Assembly (NCBI RefSeq): GCF_002078015.1
Contig: NZ_LWBP01000056.1
Location: forward strand, 124,001-188,000
Source of the DNA: Niastella populi
Lineage (GTDB): Bacteria; Bacteroidota; Bacteroidia; Chitinophagales; Chitinophagaceae
Direction of reading: 5' to 3'
Length of the DNA stretch: 64,000 nucleotides
The notes under the pieces were generated by a model. It searched no databases. It was given only the letters and a program-made list of their open reading frames with translations, and had not been told where the DNA came from. Of this stretch, positions 9,301 to 19,305 are shown one piece after another; the stretch's first letter is position 1; every line of letters begins with the position of its first letter. A program made the translations under genes and the position numbers.

Positions 9301-11559
9301 TTAATAGCTTGATCTCGGTCTGTTCGCAGGCAGTTTTCCAAACTTCTTATTCGGCCGGCTTCCCATTACAATCGTCATTTTACCGCCCTGCATGATCTGC
9401 TGATGCGTAATATAGGCGTTCGGCCAGGGTTTGCCATTCAGCATTACGCGTTGAATATAGATATTCTTTGGGCTGTTCTGTTCTACTTTTAACGAAAACG
9501 TTTTCTTACCCGGCAGTTGAATGGTGGCCCCATCAAACAATGGACTGCCCAGTACATAGGCGCCGTTTGCAGGAAATACAGGATAGAAACCTAAAGAAGA
9601 GAAAATATACCAGGCCGACATTTGCCCGCAATCTTCGTTACCGCTGATACCATCGGTGGTATTGAGGTACTGATCTTTCAGAATAAACCGCACCTTCTCT
9701 GCTGTTTTCCATTGCTTGCCGGCGTAAGCATATAAATAGGTGGTGTGATGACCGGGTTCATTGCCATGCGCATACTGACCGATCATTCCTGAAATATCGG
9801 GCGGCGAATTGGGATCGAACTCTATTTTCAGTTTGAAGAAGGTATCGAGCCGGCTGTCGAATGCCGCATCGCCGCCAAGCAGTTTTATCAATCCTTCCAC
9901 ATCCTGCGGTACCAGCCAGGTATACTGCCAGGCATTGCCTTCGCAATAATCATCGATCCAGGGGTGACTGGTGCGGCCCGGACCGAACGATGCATTCCAT
10001 TCACCCTGTTCGTTCTTTCCCCTGAAAAATTGGGTAGTACTGTCGAAATAATTGCGGTAATACAGCGCGCGTTTTGCAAACAGCGCTGCATCTTCCGTTT
10101 TGCCCATTTTCTTTGCCATCAATGCAATGCTGCCATCACTGATGCAATACTCCATGGCCTTTGCCACCGATTCCTGCACTTTGTTATGCGGAATATAACC
10201 GAGCGATTTCACATAGTTGAGGCCAAACTCATCGCGCAGCGACGTGTTCTTCACCGCTTCAAAAGCAAGAGCGGTATCAAATCCGCGGTAACCTTTTAAA
10301 TACGCTTCAGCAACGATCTGTACACCGCTCATGCCGGGCATCAGGTTGGTTTCGTTACCGGCCAGGTGCCAGATAGGCAATTTACCCTGTTGTTTGTAAA
10401 TATGCAACATGGTATTGATCATATCGTTCACCCGCCCGGGCTGCGTAATGGTATACAGCGGGTTCAGTGCGCGATAGGTATCCCATAATGAGAAGATCGT
10501 ATAGTTATTAAAAGGTGCTTTGTACACTTTTTTATCGGCGCCGCGGTATTCGCCATTGGCATCATTGAACAGCGCAGGGTCGATCATGGTATGGTACATG
10601 GCGGTATAAAAGATCTTTTTGGCCGTTGTATCTTTTGTATCGATAACGATCCTGCTCAACTCATGTTCCCATTTGGCATCTGCATCCTTTTTTACTTTGG
10701 TAAAATCCCAGTGAGGAATTTCAGCATCGATATTGGCGAGGGCGTTTTCTGCACTTACCGGTGAAATGCCCACTTTTACCAATACCGCCCCGGCTTTATT
10801 GCCAAAACTGATAATGCCTTTGATGCCATCTCCTTTTGCCGATTGCCCTTCCAGCTTTTGCGAGTTGTCATATACTTCAAACTGCTGCATGGGCACAGAT
10901 AACCTGATGGCAAAATACAACTGCTGACTGGGCGCCCAGCCTTTTGAGAAGCGGTACCCGTACAACGTGGAATCGTTTACCTTTTCAATCCGGGTTTCTA
11001 TCGCTTTATCGCCGATGCCTTCCTTCAGATCTACCAGAATGCGGGCTTCACTTTGGCTGGGAAACTGATACCGATGAAAACCTACCCGGTCGGTGGCTGT
11101 CAACTGCACGAAAATATTGTAGTCGTCGAGGTGCACACTATAATAGCCGGGCCGCACCGATTCCTTTTTATGCGAAAAATGGGAAGATGGACCGGCGGTC
11201 GGCGCTTCCTGTGTTACTTTACCGGTTTTGATTGCGCCGGTAAACGGCATCATCATCACATCACCGAGATCGGGCATGCCGGTACCGCTTAAATGCGTGT
11301 GAGAAAAACCTTTAATAATGCTGTCGGTATAGTTATAACCAGAGCACCAGTCCCACCCACGGAACACATTATCGGGGCCCAGTTGAACCGCGCCAAATGG
11401 AACATTGGCGCCGAGGAATACGTGGGCATGGCCCGCCGTACCGATATAGGGGTTCACCAGATCAGTAAAAAGTTGGGAAAAAGATGCGAAATGAATTAAC
11501 AGAAAACAGGAAACAGCAGCGATGCTTTTTGTAATTACACTAATCCAATTACCTTTCAT
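9301..11559 (-). CDS. Secreted GH92 family alpha-mannosidase
   Basis: GH92 enzymes are calcium-dependent exo-alpha-mannosidases acting on N-glycans and other mannosides. 752 residues, near the family norm, with a signal peptide (1-29, ending ASFSQ). Family blocks: VNPYIGTAGHAHVFLGANVP near the N-terminus, SHTHLSGTG, FSLWDTYRALNPLYT, the catalytic-domain block YCEGNAWQYTWLVPQD, GNEPGHHTTYLYAY, and NEDCGQMSAWYIFSSLGFYP. It is the most upstream gene of the minus-strand carbohydrate block. Whether it belongs functionally with the pectin genes or with a mannoside/N-glycan function is open (compare the PNGase F-like gene at 46354). Confidence 0.96.
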   Translation of the reverse strand: MKGNWISVITKSIAAVSCFLLIHFASFSQLFTDLVNPYIGTAGHAHVFLGANVPFGAVQLGPDNVFRGWDWCSGYNYTDSIIKGFSHTHLSGTGMPDLGDVMMMPFTGAIKTGKVTQEAPTAGPSSHFSHKKESVRPGYYSVHLDDYNIFVQLTATDRVGFHRYQFPSQSEARILVDLKEGIGDKAIETRIEKVNDSTLYGYRFSKGWAPSQQLYFAIRLSVPMQQFEVYDNSQKLEGQSAKGDGIKGIISFGNKAGAVLVKVGISPVSAENALANIDAEIPHWDFTKVKKDADAKWEHELSRIVIDTKDTTAKKIFYTAMYHTMIDPALFNDANGEYRGADKKVYKAPFNNYTIFSLWDTYRALNPLYTITQPGRVNDMINTMLHIYKQQGKLPIWHLAGNETNLMPGMSGVQIVAEAYLKGYRGFDTALAFEAVKNTSLRDEFGLNYVKSLGYIPHNKVQESVAKAMEYCISDGSIALMAKKMGKTEDAALFAKRALYYRNYFDSTTQFFRGKNEQGEWNASFGPGRTSHPWIDDYCEGNAWQYTWLVPQDVEGLIKLLGGDAAFDSRLDTFFKLKIEFDPNSPPDISGMIGQYAHGNEPGHHTTYLYAYAGKQWKTAEKVRFILKDQYLNTTDGISGNEDCGQMSAWYIFSSLGFYPVFPANGAYVLGSPLFDGATIQLPGKKTFSLKVEQNSPKNIYIQRVMLNGKPWPNAYITHQQIMQGGKMTIVMGSRPNKKFGKLPANRPRSSY

Positions 11560-11589
11560 GCCATTTGATTTACAACAAACAAATATAAA

Positions 11590-11622
11590 AACGCAAAACG
11601 CTGAAGGCCGAAGGCTTAACGT
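11590..11622. repeat. Half word array of the AACGCTTAA family
   Basis: Words AACGCAAAACGCTGAAG and GAAGGCTTAACG upstream of the GH92 start codon. These resemble the outer arms of the elements at 5283 and 36965. No inverted partner is seen nearby. Confidence 0.45.
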
Positions 11623-11687
11623 AACCTACAGGTCGATTTCAGCTACAGGATAGTGCGCAAGGTAACACTTATGTAATGTTGAGAAGC

Positions 11688-11727
11688 AAAAAAGGTGGGC
11701 CTCCGCCAACCGGCGAAGGCCCACCTT
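11688..11727 (-). terminator. Intrinsic terminator of the glpF-glpQ unit
   Basis: A 16-bp stem (11692-11707 with 11712-11727, one wobble pair, AACC loop), followed in the minus-strand transcript by six U (A-run 11688-11693). It lies about 50 nt beyond the glpQ stop. Confidence 0.9.
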
Positions 11728-11752
11728 AAAAATTTTAACCTTCTTTAAACTT

Positions 11753-11776
11753 GTTAACCTGTTAACCTGTTAACCT
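11753..11776. repeat. 8-bp word array GTTAACCT x3, overlapping the glpQ stop codon
   Basis: Three identical octamers GTTAACCT. The third runs into the complemented stop codon CTA at 11775-11777. Confidence 0.8.
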
Positions 11777-12683
11777 ACTTCCCTATTTCCGCAAAATAAT
11801 TCGGATAATCGGTGATAATGCCATCAACGCCGGCGGCGATCAGGCTTTTCATTTTTTCCTTATCGTTCACCGTCCAGGGAACCAGCTTCATGTTCCTGCT
11901 ATGGCAAAAATCGGCCATCTCTTTGGTCACCAGGTCGTACACGGGACTATAAATATGCGGCAGAAAACCAAGGCTTTTCAGGTTGCTGTCGAGGTTCCTG
12001 CCCGAGGTTAAATAACCGATCACTATCTCCGGATGGTTTTTGCGCACGTATTGCAGCGGGCGTACATCGAACGACTGAATATAGAACCGGTTGCCGATAT
12101 TGCGCGGCCTCACATCTGCCAGCACCGCTTTTACCACATCGGCCGGACTGGCATTGTATTTCAAGGAATCGAACTTCGGCGAAGTTTTTAACTCGATATT
12201 GTAAATGGGTTTGGGCAGGTTGTTGGCAGTAACGTATGCTTCCACGGAATCGATCAGTTCACCCAGCAACGGCATGCTCACTTTTATTTTCTGCTGCTGC
12301 GGCCATGCGGGAAATGGTTTTGAACCTACATCGAACTTTTTGATGTCGTCATAGTTCATCTGATGCCACACGTATTTTTTGGCATCGGCCTTTGCTATTT
12401 CACCGCCATCGGCGTATAATGAGTGATTGATATTTACAAATGGATCATGAGCGATCAGCACTTTGCCATCTTTGGTAAGGTATACATCTACCTCAATGCA
12501 ATTGGCGCCTGCTTCAACGCCTTTTTTCATGGCGGGAATGGTATTCTCGGGCATAAGACCACGGGTGCCACGGTGCCCTTCTTTATAAAAGACCGGATAA
12601 TTTTGCGGAACCGTCAACTTCCTGGAGGCTGTGCAGGCCACCATACAAGCTGCGATCACAGATAAAACCAACATACGTTTCAT
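11775..12683 (-). CDS. glpQ: Glycerophosphodiester phosphodiesterase, lipoprotein
   Basis: Hydrolyses glycerophosphodiesters (deacylated phospholipids) to glycerol-3-phosphate plus alcohol. 302 residues with a lipoprotein signal and lipobox MVAC (Cys17), so it is probably anchored in the envelope. GDPD catalytic residues are present: H37-R38 (EGHRG), E46 (PENT), E64 and D66 (IEVDVYLTKDG), H79-D80. It lies six bases after glpF on the same strand and ends at a terminator. Together with GlpF, GlpK and GlpD it gives a full route from glycerophosphodiesters or glycerol to dihydroxyacetone phosphate. Confidence 0.94.
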   Translation of the reverse strand: MKRMLVLSVIAACMVACTASRKLTVPQNYPVFYKEGHRGTRGLMPENTIPAMKKGVEAGANCIEVDVYLTKDGKVLIAHDPFVNINHSLYADGGEIAKADAKKYVWHQMNYDDIKKFDVGSKPFPAWPQQQKIKVSMPLLGELIDSVEAYVTANNLPKPIYNIELKTSPKFDSLKYNASPADVVKAVLADVRPRNIGNRFYIQSFDVRPLQYVRKNHPEIVIGYLTSGRNLDSNLKSLGFLPHIYSPVYDLVTKEMADFCHSRNMKLVPWTVNDKEKMKSLIAAGVDGIITDYPNYFAEIGK

Positions 12684-12689
12684 TATAGT

Positions 12690-13427
12690 CTAATTTGATT
12701 TACTCAGCACGATGAATAATAAAGCGGCAATGGCAGCGCCAATGACGGGGCCAATTATCGGAACCCAGGCGTATTTCCAGTTGCTGCTGCCTTTATGTTT
12801 TATTGGTAAAATGGCGTGTACGATACGCGGGCCGAGGTCACGCGCCGGGTTGATGGCATAACCGGTTGTTCCGCCCAGCGAAAGCCCGATGGCCCAAACC
12901 AGGAAAGCTACAGGTATTGCGCCCAATGAACCGAGCCCTATGGGCGATCTTGGGTCTTTTATCTCTGCTTCGGTGAAATAGAAAACAACAAAGAGCAATA
13001 CGAATGTGCCGATGATCTCGCTCAACAGGTTGAAAGTGGTGTTGCGGATAGCCGGTCCCGTACTGAATACGGCCAGCACGGTATCGGGGTCGCTGGTTTC
13101 GTTGAAATGATCCCTGTAGATGCACCATGCGAGGAAAGCGCCTAACATGGCGCCCACCACCTGCGCCGCTATGTACAGCGGCACTTCGCTCCATGAAAAT
13201 TTTCCTGCTATGGCTAGTCCCACCGATACAGCCGGGTTCAAATGCGCGCCGCTGTATGGCCCGGCAACTACCACGCCTACAAATACGGCCAGCGCCCAAC
13301 CGGTGGTGATCACCATCCAGCCGCCGGCGTTTCCTTTCGTTCCTTTTAAGATCACATTCGCCACAACCCCGGCTCCCAATAAGATCAAAAACATTGTGCC
13401 GATCAGTTCGGCGGTAAATGGTGACAT
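12690..13427 (-). CDS. glpF: Glycerol uptake facilitator (MIP/aquaglyceroporin)
   Basis: Inner-membrane channel for glycerol. 245 residues with six membrane helices plus two half-helices bearing the NPA boxes at N64-P65-A66 (HLNPAVSVG) and N193-P194-A195. The second box continues R196-D197, and the Asp after NPAR is characteristic of glycerol-conducting rather than water-only channels. It lies between glpK (upstream) and glpQ (downstream). An inverted word-array element separates it from glpK, so its own promoter may lie at 13428-13505. Confidence 0.95.
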   Translation of the reverse strand: MSPFTAELIGTMFLILLGAGVVANVILKGTKGNAGGWMVITTGWALAVFVGVVVAGPYSGAHLNPAVSVGLAIAGKFSWSEVPLYIAAQVVGAMLGAFLAWCIYRDHFNETSDPDTVLAVFSTGPAIRNTTFNLLSEIIGTFVLLFVVFYFTEAEIKDPRSPIGLGSLGAIPVAFLVWAIGLSLGGTTGYAINPARDLGPRIVHAILPIKHKGSSNWKYAWVPIIGPVIGAAIAALLFIVLSKSN

Positions 13428-13504
13428 ACAATCGTTGGTTTAATGTTAACCTCCGTTTCTTGTGGGTTTTTGGAGGTAAATATTTTACTTGTGAACAAAA
13501 GGCA

Positions 13505-13637
13505 AATTAGCTAATGTGATAATTCGATAATGTGATAATGAAAATACAGGTTTAGCAGGTGCTTACGCGTGCGCTTCGGTTTTATAGGGACTGCCGAACA
13601 TCGAAGCACTATCGAATTATCCCATTATCACATTATT
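13505..13637. repeat. Inverted GATAATNN arrays around a 52-bp dispersed core (copy 1)
   Basis: The left array (13506-13540) consists of octamers GATAATGT/GATAATTC. The right array (13610-13637) is the inverted form (CCCATTATCACATTATTC) and runs over the complemented glpK stop at 13633-13635. Between them, 13559-13609 is a core starting GGTGCTTACGCGTGCG, with GTTTTATA, ACTGCCGAAC and GAAGCA. The same core recurs at 40720 and 40813. Confidence 0.85.
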
Positions 13638-15117
13638 CTTCCGCGTACGCCTTTGCCGCTTTTATCGCTTTTTGCCAGCCTTTTGTCAGTTGGGTGGCAT
13701 TGGCCTCATTGGGTGAAAAACTTTTATTGAGCTTCCATTGTTTTTTGATCTCGTCGATATTCTTCCAGTATCCTACGGCCAAACCGGCGAGGTAGGCTGC
13801 GCCAATGGCAGTGGTTTCCGTTATATCCGGACGAATAACCGTTGCCTGCAATACATTGGCCTGAATTTGCAGCAAAAGGTCATTGGTGGTTGCGCCGCCA
13901 TCAACACGTAATTCTTTTATGGGCGAACCGGCGTCGGCCTGCATGGCGGTGAGTACATCCATCGTTTGCAGCGCAATGCTTTCCAGCGCAGCACGGGCAA
14001 TATGGGCCGAGGTAGTACCACGGGTGATGCCAACAATAGTACCGCGGGCATGCTGGTCCCAGTAGGGAGCACCGAGGCCGGCAAATGCGGGAACAAGATA
14101 TACGCCACCGTTATCATCAACCTGTTTGGCCAGCGCTTCCACTTCGGAAGAATGCTGAATGATGTGTAAGCCATCGCGCAACCATTGCACAACGGCGCCG
14201 CCGATAAAGATGCTGCCTTCGAGCGCATACTGCACTTTGCCATCGATCTTCCATGCAATGGTGGTAACCAGGTTATTTTTAGAAAGAATTGGCTTTTCGC
14301 CAATGTTCATGAGCATAAAACAACCGGTGCCGTAAGTATTCTTAACCATTCCTGGTTCTGTGCACATTTGTCCGAACAGTGCAGCCTGCTGATCACCGGC
14401 TATACCGGCAATGGGTATTTGTGCGGCAAGGATCTGCGCATCTGTTTTTGCGTACACTTCACTGGAAGAACGCACTTCCGGTAACAGGGAAGCGGGCACA
14501 TCCAATAATTTCAACAGCTCCTCATCCCATTTACAGGTATGAATATTGAACAGCATGGTACGGGAAGCATTGGTGATATCGGTAGCATGTACTTTACCGC
14601 CGGTGAGTTTCCAAACCAGCCAGGTATCGATGGTACCAAAGGCGAGTTTGCCTTCTTCGGCCTTTTTACGCGCGCCCTGTACGTTATCGAGGATCCAGCG
14701 GATCTTGGTGGCGGAAAAATACGCGTCGACAATAAGCCCTGTTTTTTCCTGTATGAGATTGCCGCTCTGCGCTTTCAACTGATCGCAAAAGGAAGCGGTA
14801 CGGCGGTCCTGCCATACAATGGCGTTATGTATGGGTGCGCCGGTCTCTCTATCCCATACAACCGTTGTTTCACGTTGATTGGTGATGCCGATGGCGGCGA
14901 TATCGGTTGCTTTCAAGCCCGCTTTGCTTACGGCTTCTACAGCTACGGCCAGTTGTGTTCCCCAGATCTCGCTGGCATCGTGTTCAACCCAACCTGGCTG
15001 GGGATATAACTGGGTAAATTCTTTTTGTGCAATGGATATTATTGATCCTGACTGATCGAAGATGATCGCCCGTGAACTCGTTGTTCCCTGATCGAACGAT
15101 AAGATGTATTGTGGCAT
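13633..15117 (-). CDS. glpK: Glycerol kinase
   Basis: ATP-dependent phosphorylation of glycerol to sn-glycerol-3-phosphate in the cytoplasm. 494 residues, normal length. FGGY-kinase marks: [13 protein letters not shown] (9-21), GITNQRET, the substrate loop [31 protein letters not shown], and [17 protein letters not shown] near the C-terminus. The stop codon lies inside a GATAATNN-type inverted array. Its neighbours are glpF downstream and the SGNH esterase upstream. Confidence 0.98.
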   Translation of the reverse strand: MPQYILSFDQGTTSSRAIIFDQSGSIISIAQKEFTQLYPQPGWVEHDASEIWGTQLAVAVEAVSKAGLKATDIAAIGITNQRETTVVWDRETGAPIHNAIVWQDRRTASFCDQLKAQSGNLIQEKTGLIVDAYFSATKIRWILDNVQGARKKAEEGKLAFGTIDTWLVWKLTGGKVHATDITNASRTMLFNIHTCKWDEELLKLLDVPASLLPEVRSSSEVYAKTDAQILAAQIPIAGIAGDQQAALFGQMCTEPGMVKNTYGTGCFMLMNIGEKPILSKNNLVTTIAWKIDGKVQYALEGSIFIGGAVVQWLRDGLHIIQHSSEVEALAKQVDDNGGVYLVPAFAGLGAPYWDQHARGTIVGITRGTTSAHIARAALESIALQTMDVLTAMQADAGSPIKELRVDGGATTNDLLLQIQANVLQATVIRPDITETTAIGAAYLAGLAVGYWKNIDEIKKQWKLNKSFSPNEANATQLTKGWQKAIKAAKAYAEE

Positions 15118-15197
15118 GCTGTGCGTATTATTGATCGTTAGTTATTACTTGATGCAAATGTGACTTAAGTTTCAAATGTGCTAATTAGCTAATTATT

Positions 15198-15869
15198 CTA
15201 CAGGTACTGTTTCAGTATCTCCGCCCACACTTTATACCCTTCCGCATTCAAATGTAACCCATCATGCGTGTACCGCTTATCCAGCTTCTTCGATGCATCG
15301 AGAAAATGCGGGTGCAGATCGATCAGCGTAATGTTCTCCGCTGCGGCGATCTTCTTCAGTTCCGTATTCACAAATAAGATATGTTCATCCTTGTTATAAT
15401 GATGTTTAAACTGGGTGAACTCGTTATTCACCGGTAACAAGGTATGAAAATAGATCTTCGTCTTTGGCGATTCCGCTTTTATCTGCCTGATGATACGGCG
15501 ATAGTTGTTGACGATCACCGTATCGGGAAAGTTATGTTGAATATCGTTAATTCCGATGAGAATAAACACTTTGGCCGGCTTTCCTTCCGTTACTTCACCA
15601 AGGCGTTCCAACACGCCAAAGGTGATATCGCCCGAGATCCCGCGATTGCGCGCATTTTTATTCTGTAACAGTTCGGCCCAGTCGACACCCTGCGTTATGC
15701 TGTTGCCGAGGAATATGAGATCTTTTTTTGAATTGGGATATGTTTTGAATAAGCCCGTGCGCAATTTATACGCGCCCGGACGAATGGTGCTGTCGGGTTT
15801 CTTTTCCTGTGCCGTTGCTGTTGTTGCTATTAAAAGCGCTGCAAACAATCCTAATTGGCTTTTTTTCAT
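15198..15869 (-). CDS. Secreted SGNH/GDSL-type hydrolase
   Basis: Serine esterase with a Rossmann-like SGNH fold. 223 residues, signal peptide 1-20 (ending TATAQ). Block I is G55-N56-S57 (FLGNSITQGVDW, with GNS replacing GDS), block II has the Gly in RNRGISGD, block III is G106-I-N108-D109, and block V is D203-G-L-H206. Close relatives include carbohydrate acetyl-esterases and lysophospholipase-like enzymes. Its place among glycerol-3-phosphate genes makes a lipid or glycerophospholipid ester substrate attractive, but this is inference only. A short GCTAATTAGCTAAT word array lies between it and glpK. Confidence 0.85.
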   Translation of the reverse strand: MKKSQLGLFAALLIATTATAQEKKPDSTIRPGAYKLRTGLFKTYPNSKKDLIFLGNSITQGVDWAELLQNKNARNRGISGDITFGVLERLGEVTEGKPAKVFILIGINDIQHNFPDTVIVNNYRRIIRQIKAESPKTKIYFHTLLPVNNEFTQFKHHYNKDEHILFVNTELKKIAAAENITLIDLHPHFLDASKKLDKRYTHDGLHLNAEGYKVWAEILKQYL

Positions 15870-15931
15870 ATGTTATCCTTATTGTATTTCGTTTTCAGAC
15901 GTCTTCTTACTTCATTCTCTTTATATACCAA

Positions 15932-17353
15932 TTAAGCATTATACTCCGAAGAATAAACCTGCCCAAACCTGTCAGTCGCCACCACCTTCACCTGCTTCGC
16001 CGTGGCGGGTATAACTGCATTGAACAAATGATCTGTTTTCTTGGGCTCGGCAAAACCGCGTGGTTTGGGCAATTGCGGTCCTTCATACAGGGCTACCGCC
16101 AAAGCATCGAAACCCCGCTCCTGTTTCAGGGCATCGTGTTTAACGCCATCTACCCAGCACTCCACTTTCCAGGCCGGATCGTAGTTCCATACATTCACCT
16201 GCAGCTTTTTGGTGGCGGCATCATTGTCCTGCACGTGCATGCTCACCTGATGGCCGGCTTCTTTACCGGTCGACTGGTAATACCAGCTCAACTCAGTGCC
16301 TTTTACCGAGTATACACCATAACCCGAGGGAGTGCCGTCACCACAGATAGGGCCTGTCCACCAGGCACCGCAAACCGTGCCATGGTTATGTTCAAATATA
16401 TCGTGTTTTATCACATTGCGATGGTAATGTGTATGGCCCGACATGATATGTACGTTGCGGCCTTTGAGGATGGCATACAACGCATCATTGTTCTTTACGT
16501 CGTTGTGCACCGGAATATGCAAACAAACGATCACCAGGTTGTCATGGGGCACCAATGCCAGATCTTTCTGCAGCCACTCCAGTTGTTCTTCCGAAATATA
16601 CCCATCGTATTCACGGTCCTTGCCAAGATAACGTACATCGTCGAGCACTACGTAATGCACTTTACCGCGGTTGAACGAGTACCAGGTGGGACCATAATGC
16701 TGCTGAAAAGTATCGTCAGACACATTATCTCCGCCTTTGTTATAATCCATATCGTGGTTACCGATACACTGGAAAAAGGGAATACCCATTTTTTCAACGG
16801 CGGCATTATAACTGGGGAACAGGGAATGATTATCCCATACAATATCGCCAACAGTTATACCATGCAGCAGGGCACCATTGGCGGCCTGTACGAATTTTTG
16901 TACATCGGGCACCGACTCTGCCATCATGCGGTTCACATCTTTTACACTTTTTACCTGTGGATCGGCCCAGATAATGAACTGGTGATTGGTATCGTCGACT
17001 GTGAGCGGTTCCAGTTCAAAGTCGATACCCCTGCGCTTGGTAATATCCTGTACGAGGCGGTAATGGCGTGAAAGCCCTTTTTCATGATTGAACGCATAAC
17101 CGGCGGGGGTAGAAACGAAAACGGCTACGGCATTGGGATGTAGTTCAAGTTCGTATTTTCCGGCTCTATCGGTTTGCACTACGGAAAAGCCATCGCTCAC
17201 CACAACATCTTTGAGCCCTTTTCCTTTTGCGAGCACCGTTCCTTTTATTTTCTTTTCAAGGGGTGCGATAGTTTTTGCAGCGGATACAACTGGCGATAAT
17301 GCCCATCCTGCAGTCAGCCAACCAAGCGAGGCAATGAATTTGCGTCTTTTCAT
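15932..17353 (-). CDS. Tat-exported calcineurin-like phosphoesterase with N- and C-terminal accessory domains
   Basis: Binuclear-metal phosphoesterase. 473 residues. The N-terminus MKRRKFIASLG followed by a hydrophobic stretch looks like a twin-arginine signal. A beta-sandwich MetallophosN-type domain follows (about 35-110, KGTVLAKGKGLKDVVVSDG). The catalytic core has IIWADPQ, VGDIVWDN, IGNHDMD and the metal motif GHTHYHRN. After it comes a MetallophosC-type C-terminal domain containing GYGVYSVKG and ATDRFGQVYSSEY. It lies between glpD and the SGNH esterase on the same strand, which suggests periplasmic dephosphorylation within phosphoglyceride salvage. The true substrate is unknown. Confidence 0.88.
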   Translation of the reverse strand: MKRRKFIASLGWLTAGWALSPVVSAAKTIAPLEKKIKGTVLAKGKGLKDVVVSDGFSVVQTDRAGKYELELHPNAVAVFVSTPAGYAFNHEKGLSRHYRLVQDITKRRGIDFELEPLTVDDTNHQFIIWADPQVKSVKDVNRMMAESVPDVQKFVQAANGALLHGITVGDIVWDNHSLFPSYNAAVEKMGIPFFQCIGNHDMDYNKGGDNVSDDTFQQHYGPTWYSFNRGKVHYVVLDDVRYLGKDREYDGYISEEQLEWLQKDLALVPHDNLVIVCLHIPVHNDVKNNDALYAILKGRNVHIMSGHTHYHRNVIKHDIFEHNHGTVCGAWWTGPICGDGTPSGYGVYSVKGTELSWYYQSTGKEAGHQVSMHVQDNDAATKKLQVNVWNYDPAWKVECWVDGVKHDALKQERGFDALAVALYEGPQLPKPRGFAEPKKTDHLFNAVIPATAKQVKVVATDRFGQVYSSEYNA

Positions 17354-17369
17354 TATACAGATTTAGAAT

Positions 17370-17661
17370 ACAGCTGCACGCTACAAGCCACACGCTTCAA
17401 GCCAAATACAATGCGCGGTTTGCTGTTTATAGTTAATTACTTTTTTCGGTATCAGAGACGAAGGACTTTAAAATCCGGTTGCAAGGGTTGCACTAAACAT
17501 ACAACACAAACGATTGCGCTGATAGTGAAACGTAAAACACCTTGGGCGCTGCCTTTATCTTTTCGCTTTAGACTTTCAGCTTCAGCTTAGCCTGTATTGC
17601 GTGCAGCTTGCAGCTGTATTTGCATTCGCTTTTGGCTTACAGCCCGGAGCTTACAGCTGCC
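17370..17661. repeat. Inverted word arrays, family CAAGCC/GGCTTNNAGC
   Basis: The left array 17370-17403 (ACAGCTGCACGCTACAAGCC and further CACGCTTCAAGCC) is mirrored by a right array around 17580-17661 (GCAGCTTGCAGCTG, GGCTTACAGCCC, GAGCTTACAGCTGCC) that ends just before the glpD stop at 17664. This fills most of the gap between the metallophosphatase start and glpD. No gene is seen in the middle section. Confidence 0.55.
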
Positions 17662-17663
17662 TT

Positions 17664-19238
17664 CTACCTCAACACATACCCTTCAGCCAACTTTATAAAC
17701 GAAGATACCTGCTCCTTTATCCAACTTTCGTCTTTCTGTAATTCTTTCGCCATAATGATGGCCACCGGTTCCGCCATGCGAATGCTTTCTTTTGCATCGA
17801 GCAACAGGGCGCGTGTTCTACGCGACAAAACATCTTCCACCGTGCGCGCCATTTCATGCTGCACCGCCCAGATCACCTGCGCTTCGTGGATCTGCAAACT
17901 TTTACTAAGCCATTCGTGCGAATGACCGTTCATCAGGGCCTTCACCTGTTTGCTGTCGCTGCCATAAAAATACAGGGGATCGCCCAGGTCGACATTTGCA
18001 ATGGAACCGTGAATGGGCAAATGGCGGGTAGCCGTTTTTTTATGCGGCCATTGCAATTCTTTTTCAACGCGGTCAACCATATCTTCACCCATTTTGCGGT
18101 AGGTGGTCCATTTACCGCCGAGGATGGTGAAGAGATGCGAAGGCGTTACCATGATCTTATGGCTGCGCGAGATCTCTTTTGTTTTCTGGTTGTCTTTTTG
18201 CGGCGCGGCGAGCGGACGTAACCCTGCAAATACACTCAGCACGTCGCTTCGTTTTGGCTGCTGTACAAAATAGCGCGAGGCATTTTCCAGAATAAATGCA
18301 ATTTCTTTTTCGAGCGCCTGCGGTTCAAGCGATGCTTCGCTAACCGGCGTATCGGTGGTTCCAACCACCACTTTATTATGCCAGGGCACGGCAAACAATA
18401 CCCGGCCATCACTGGTAGCAGGGATCATCAGCGCATCGCCGGAGGGATAGAATTTTTTATCGAGCACCAGGTGCACGCCCTGGCTGGCAGTAATACTTTT
18501 TGTACCTGTGGGGTTATCCATTTGAAGGATCTCATCGACAAACACCCCGGTGGCGTTGATCACCGCTTTTGCTTTGCAGAAATAAGCTGTATTGGTTTCA
18601 ACATCGCGTAGCTGTACACCCGAAATATGCCGGCCATCGTCTTTTGCCAGGCCGGTCACCTTCATATAGTTCAACGCAACGCCGCCCTGTTCGATGATCG
18701 TTTGCACCAGGTTGATGGCCAGGCGCGAGTCGTCGAATTGCCCGTCGTGGTACAACACACCGCCTACCAGTCCGTCGGCTTTGATGTTAGGTAATTTCTG
18801 CAGCGCTTTTGACCGGGAAATGAAAACGGAAGAACCGAGGCTCAAGCGGCCCGAGATCCAGTCGTATAATTTAAGCCCGATGGTGTATTTAAGCCGGTCC
18901 CACCAGGTGTACACAGGAATAATGAAAGTCTGGTTTTTTACGAGGTGCGGGGCATTGCGCCAAAGCAGTCCGCGTTCGATGCTGGCTTCGCGAACTAGTT
19001 GAATATCGCCCTGGGCCAGGTACCGTACGCCGCCGTGTACGAGTTTGGTGCTGCGGCTGGAAGTGCCCTTGGCAAAATCGGCCTGCTCGATCAGCAACAC
19101 GCTGTATCCGCGGCTTACCGATTCAAGGGCGATGCCCAAACCGGTTGCTCCGCCGCCAATGACTATAAGATCCCATTCTTTTTGAGCGTTTAGCCTGTGA
19201 ATCAAGGCATTACGACTTTGTATGCTTCCAGCTTCCAT
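17664..19238 (-). CDS. glpD: FAD-dependent glycerol-3-phosphate dehydrogenase
   Basis: Oxidises sn-glycerol-3-phosphate to dihydroxyacetone phosphate and passes electrons to quinone at the inner membrane. 524 residues. FAD-binding motif at 28-33 (IGGGATGLGIAL), the family signature SSRSTKLVHGGVRYL, GRVLFAVPWHNKVVVGTTDTP, and a C-terminal DAO_C helical domain (HEMARTVEDVLSRRTRALLL). It is the first gene of the minus-strand glp block. An imperfect 14-bp inverted repeat just upstream (19263-19305) is a candidate operator for the DeoR-type regulator encoded at 20245. Confidence 0.97.
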   Translation of the reverse strand: MEAGSIQSRNALIHRLNAQKEWDLIVIGGGATGLGIALESVSRGYSVLLIEQADFAKGTSSRSTKLVHGGVRYLAQGDIQLVREASIERGLLWRNAPHLVKNQTFIIPVYTWWDRLKYTIGLKLYDWISGRLSLGSSVFISRSKALQKLPNIKADGLVGGVLYHDGQFDDSRLAINLVQTIIEQGGVALNYMKVTGLAKDDGRHISGVQLRDVETNTAYFCKAKAVINATGVFVDEILQMDNPTGTKSITASQGVHLVLDKKFYPSGDALMIPATSDGRVLFAVPWHNKVVVGTTDTPVSEASLEPQALEKEIAFILENASRYFVQQPKRSDVLSVFAGLRPLAAPQKDNQKTKEISRSHKIMVTPSHLFTILGGKWTTYRKMGEDMVDRVEKELQWPHKKTATRHLPIHGSIANVDLGDPLYFYGSDSKQVKALMNGHSHEWLSKSLQIHEAQVIWAVQHEMARTVEDVLSRRTRALLLDAKESIRMAEPVAIIMAKELQKDESWIKEQVSSFIKLAEGYVLR

Positions 19239-19262
19239 TCTGTATCGAACACTTTCGTTTTA

Positions 19263-19305
19263 TTTCAATTTGTTTCCACAGCAATATTAACGAAACAATT
19301 TGAAA
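19263..19305. promoter_or_regulatory. Candidate operator upstream of glpD
   Basis: TTTCAATTTGTTTC (19263-19276) faces GAAACAATTTGAAA (19292-19305), inverted with one mismatch and a 15-bp spacer, 25 to 67 bp in front of the glpD start. DeoR/GlpR-type repressors bind such inverted repeats, and a DeoR gene is the next gene on the opposite strand. The assignment is inference. Confidence 0.4.
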